The notes under the pieces were generated by a model. The model was not told the origin of the DNA. It made no database searches and saw nothing but the letters and a program-made list of their open reading frames with translations. Shown here in pieces: positions 7,675-10,131 of a stretch of DNA of 10,131 nt (within the stretch, counting starts at the first letter, position 1; each line of letters begins with the position of its first letter). Location: NCBI GenBank assembly GCA_902796295.1, contig CADBOL010000300.1, positions 1-10,131 of the forward strand. Reading direction: 5' to 3'. Made by a program: the position numbers and the translations under genes. Origin of the DNA: Oscillospiraceae bacterium. GTDB taxonomy: Bacteria; Bacillota; Clostridia; Oscillospirales; Acutalibacteraceae.

Positions 7675-9936
7675 TTATGCCTCGGTTTTCTTCTTTTTCT
7701 TCAGAAGACTTGTGCATACAATTCCGAGAATTGCGCCGAGCGCAAGGCCGCCGATGCCGAACAGAGCAGATTTGCTGCCGCTGATTGCGGAAGCGGTCAT
7801 ATTGCCCGACTTCTCATCATAAGTCTTGGTTTCTTCGTGGTATCTGTAGACTAAGCACAGCACCTCGTAGCCGAAAAAGCTTTGTTTTGTTTCGCTGAAG
7901 GTTGAATAATCCTTGAACGCAATGTCTTCAATATTCACCGCGCCTTTTTCGCCGATGATATGCAGGTTTCCGTCAAAGCCGGGCTTTGAGTAAGCCTCGT
8001 GTGTGAATGCGAACTCGGGCTTAAGGGGATTGCCCGCCTTCGAGTTTTTGGAAACATAGAGCACCAGCCACTGCTTGCCCTCGTCGGCGTTGAGATCGGC
8101 GCAGCTGCCTGTTTGTTTCTTGTAACCGTCGCCGAAGAATTCCCCGCGGTTGCATTCCGCGGCCTTGTAGTTGATTGTATAGGCGGTGCCGTCAACTTCG
8201 GTGCGGCGGTCAACAATATATTTCGGGATCGGAAGCTGCTCCGCTGTTTTGTCGGTGAGCGCGTCAATAACCGTGATAACCGCAGTTATGACCGCCATAA
8301 CGACCGTTATCATAACCAGGGTGTTTGCGATAACATAACCGTAATGCGCCTGGGTTACCAAAGTGACTTTATCAGCGTATTCAATTTCGCAATAAGTGGA
8401 CTTGAAGTTTTGCAACTCACTCGAATATTTTATTGCGTATTCAACATCTTCCTTCCACCCGCTGAAGTCTGTGATAAGGTCCCCGAGTTCGCCGGGATTT
8501 ATCGCATTATTTGTAAGAACATTTGTAATGTATTTGGAAAAAAGAGTTCCGGCAGTCGCGATACCCGTTGCTGCCCAGCTTATCTGGGTGATGCGGGTAA
8601 GCATATCAAACTGCTCATCCTTGTCACCGGTGGTTCCTGCGCCGTCAACCGTCTTGGCCTTCGCGGCGGAATCAGTCAGCGCGATGGAGCCGTCATCCTT
8701 GTAAATATCCCTGTCGATATTGGTATAAACGGAGATATCCTCGGGCGAACCGAAGTTCTCTTTATTCTGTTCCCTCAGTTTTTTCCAGCTCTGCTCATCG
8801 TTAAAGGAATAGCTGAAAAGATTCTGGAGCCCGATAAACGGCAGGCCGCAGCGCTGGCCTTCCGAAAGGGAGGCAATCATCGGATAGTAATATTCAACGT
8901 CATCGGCCTGAGCATTTTTCATGAAATAGGCAAGCAGCTCGCCTTTTTTATAATTGCCGCCCTCATAAGCTTTCAGTCCTTCATAGATAACGCCGACGGA
9001 AACCCACTTTTCCGTTTCGAGGAGTTTCTTAGCCTGAGCGCTCTCATACATTACATTCCATGTGCTCTGCGGATTTGAAGCCTTTTTGACCATCTGGTCA
9101 TACTGCGTCAGCTTCGCCCGGAGTTCTTCCATAGCCGGAGCAACGGCTGCCGCGTCATCCTCATAGAGGTTGTCGAGGTACTGCTGAACCTTGGTGTCGG
9201 TGTTTAGCTCGGGGCGTTCCGCGGCAGTTTTATCAAGCAGCGTGTCATAATCGGTCTCTGCCAGACGGTCAAGCCAGGTGTTTTCGGCAGTATCCGCCGC
9301 CATGGTGAGCAGGACTTCGATTGACTTAATAACCTGAGTGTTGCCCTGCATCAGTATCGTGATAAGGTCGGGGAGTTTGTCCGGGTTTTCCGCCCCGATG
9401 CTTTTTGCAATACCGACTTTATCTTGCAGCGTCTCGCTGTTAAGCAGGTCGCCCATCTTCATTCCGGTATCGTCGTCAATGTAATTGTTGAGGATTTCAC
9501 GGGCAACGATTGCTTTGCTTTTATTGTTTTTCAGATTCTGACGGTATTCCCTGACCGTTGACATAAATTCACCGAGAAATTCCGCAATCTGAGTCTTTTG
9601 CGCTTTAAGAAATGATTTGTAATCCTCAATGCTGTAATCGCCGCGCATATTCATAACTGCAAGGTCGGTGACAGCTTCGCGTATGTCGCTTGTGGTCTTG
9701 TATCCGAGCATGACATAGGTGTCGCCGGCTTCATTGAGATTTTCTTCAAGCGGAATAAAGCCCTTGTCTGTGAGAACTTTTTTCGCCGAAGCTTCATCCT
9801 TACCGTAGGCAACATATACCTCGGACAGATATTTTTCTATAACCGGCTGTGCAAATACCTGCGTATATGACAGTAACGCCGTTGTCAGCGTCAGCACGAG
9901 CGCGATGGCGGCTTTTACAGTTTTGAGGGTTTTCAT
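7675..9936 (-). CDS. 753-aa secreted, membrane-anchored protein, paralogue of its upstream and downstream neighbours; function unknown
   Basis: The ATG at 9934-9936 overlaps the stop of the previous gene by one base and has AAGGAG eight bases upstream. Residues 1-29 are a signal peptide with likely cleavage after TQVFA. Residues 35-97 are a beta module (GFIPLEENLNEAGDTYVMLG, then TSDIREAVTDL) matching the N-terminal module of the 1556-aa protein. Residues 100-440 are helical and charged. They contain YYPMIASLSEGQ (350-361) and ISVYTNIDRDIY (401-412), both matched in the 1556-aa paralogue. Residues 452-470 are moderately hydrophobic and 534-558 are a strong membrane helix. A second beta module follows (ADLNADEGKQWLVLYVSK, 613-630), then a third, weaker one around 650-700. 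The C terminus is GNMTASAISG, a glycine-rich membrane helix (about 722-745) and KKKKKTEA. No catalytic motif was seen. The context suggests a surface complex or adhesion role, which is inference only. Confidence 0.9.
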   Translation of the reverse strand: MKTLKTVKAAIALVLTLTTALLSYTQVFAQPVIEKYLSEVYVAYGKDEASAKKVLTDKGFIPLEENLNEAGDTYVMLGYKTTSDIREAVTDLAVMNMRGDYSIEDYKSFLKAQKTQIAEFLGEFMSTVREYRQNLKNNKSKAIVAREILNNYIDDDTGMKMGDLLNSETLQDKVGIAKSIGAENPDKLPDLITILMQGNTQVIKSIEVLLTMAADTAENTWLDRLAETDYDTLLDKTAAERPELNTDTKVQQYLDNLYEDDAAAVAPAMEELRAKLTQYDQMVKKASNPQSTWNVMYESAQAKKLLETEKWVSVGVIYEGLKAYEGGNYKKGELLAYFMKNAQADDVEYYYPMIASLSEGQRCGLPFIGLQNLFSYSFNDEQSWKKLREQNKENFGSPEDISVYTNIDRDIYKDDGSIALTDSAAKAKTVDGAGTTGDKDEQFDMLTRITQISWAATGIATAGTLFSKYITNVLTNNAINPGELGDLITDFSGWKEDVEYAIKYSSELQNFKSTYCEIEYADKVTLVTQAHYGYVIANTLVMITVVMAVITAVITVIDALTDKTAEQLPIPKYIVDRRTEVDGTAYTINYKAAECNRGEFFGDGYKKQTGSCADLNADEGKQWLVLYVSKNSKAGNPLKPEFAFTHEAYSKPGFDGNLHIIGEKGAVNIEDIAFKDYSTFSETKQSFFGYEVLCLVYRYHEETKTYDEKSGNMTASAISGSKSALFGIGGLALGAILGIVCTSLLKKKKKTEA
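7743..7827. repeat. Direct repeat copy 1: C-terminal tail coding sequence of the 753-aa gene
   Basis: This stretch encodes KTYDE through the start of the anchor helix. It aligns without gaps to 10001-10085 with about 15 mismatches over about 84 bases in my hand alignment. Many differences are at third codon positions, except for a short divergent patch around the KSG/SAG codons. It marks a tandem gene duplication. Confidence 0.8.
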
Positions 9937-10131
9937 TATACCTTCTCCTTCTTCTTTTTAATCATAACAGTGCCGAGAGCACCGATTATCAGACCGATTG
10001 CGAGACCGCCGACGCCGAACAGCGCAGCTTTGTTGCCGCTGATTGCCGAAGCGGTCATATTGCCCGCAGATTCATCGTAGGTTTTAACATCTTTGCTGAG
10101 CTTGGTGAAGATATACATTGTATAGTCGCCG
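9936..10131 (-). CDS. C-terminal end of a membrane-anchored paralogue (5' part beyond the window)
   Basis: The reading frame is open to the right edge. Codons Gly-Asp-Tyr-Thr precede the first Met at 10116-10118, so that Met is internal and this is not a 60-aa gene. The visible 65 residues align with the end of the next protein: KDVKTYDESAGNMTASAISG against EETKTYDEKSGNMTASAISG. A glycine-rich helix (NKAALFGVGGLAIGLIIG, then ALGTVMI) and KKKKEKV follow. The protein is therefore anchored by a C-terminal membrane helix with a basic tail inside, and is probably a tandem paralogue of the 753-aa protein. Its stop TAA (9936-9938) shares one base with the next ATG. Whether the missing part has the same domains cannot be seen here. 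Confidence 0.9.
   Translation of the reverse strand, partial: GDYTMYIFTKLSKDVKTYDESAGNMTASAISGNKAALFGVGGLAIGLIIGALGTVMIKKKKEKV
9945..9950 (-). promoter_or_regulatory. Shine-Dalgarno site of the 753-aa gene, inside the lysine-tail codons of the upstream gene
   Basis: The minus strand reads AAGGAG, eight bases before the ATG at 9934-9936. These bases are the Lys-Glu codons of the upstream KKKKEKV tail. Together with the TAATG stop/start overlap this suggests tight translational coupling. Confidence 0.85.
10001..10085. repeat. Direct repeat copy 2: C-terminal tail coding sequence of the upstream paralogue
   Basis: This is the partner of 7743-7827, about 2.26 kb away, in the same orientation and the same reading frame. 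Both encode the KTYDE...GNMTASAISG segment and the first half of the anchor helix. The helix end and lysine tail beyond it are less alike. Confidence 0.8.

Noticed and set aside
7999..9078. Plus-strand open frame of 359 codons opposite the 753-aa gene
   Set aside because: It is long, but the minus-strand frame has a signal peptide, paralogues and a ribosome site. The plus frame has none of these.

Overview
The window carries one co-directional block of genes, all on the minus strand, so transcription runs from position 10131 towards 1. The base composition is near 50% GC by eye. The Shine-Dalgarno sites are strong (GGAGG or AAGGAG) and the surface proteins end in a membrane helix plus a lysine tail, with no outer-membrane or LPXTG signals. 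This fits an uncultured Clostridia-type Firmicute, such as a gut or rumen Oscillospiraceae relative. That assignment is inference from style, not from a marker gene.

Layout in transcription order. (1) The 3' end of a membrane-anchored protein (9936-10131) runs off the window. (2) A 753-aa secreted, membrane-anchored protein (7675-9936) ends in almost the same tail, so the two are tandem paralogues. (3) A 723-aa secreted right-handed beta-helix protein (5476-7647) has about twelve GGA/GGG coil repeats and a C-terminal anchor. (4) A 1556-aa membrane protein (822-5492) has the same N-terminal plan as gene 2, but its C-terminal half is expanded into a long array of degenerate beta modules of the 'NLNEG...YIGY...NP..AI.DI' type. 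(5) A putative lipoprotein HAD-superfamily phosphatase (1-774) runs off the left edge.

Genes 1 to 4 are packed as one operon. Gene 1 and gene 2 share a TAATG stop/start, genes 2 and 3 are 27 bases apart, and genes 3 and 4 overlap by 17 bases. At two of these junctions the codons for the lysine tail of the upstream protein also form the Shine-Dalgarno site of the next gene. Gene 5 follows after 47 bases with its own good ribosome site. I see no promoter or terminator inside the window.

Taken together the block looks like a cell-envelope or surface-display locus: several large extracellular repeat proteins, each tethered to the membrane, plus a surface phosphatase. None of the large proteins has a function I can name. 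The most interesting aspects are the modular paralogue family, the conserved C-terminal tail that resembles a three-part sorting signal, the cysteine ladder in the beta-helix, and the dual use of lysine-tail codons. No RNA genes, mobile elements or CRISPR arrays were seen, and there is no gene-free stretch longer than 47 bases.
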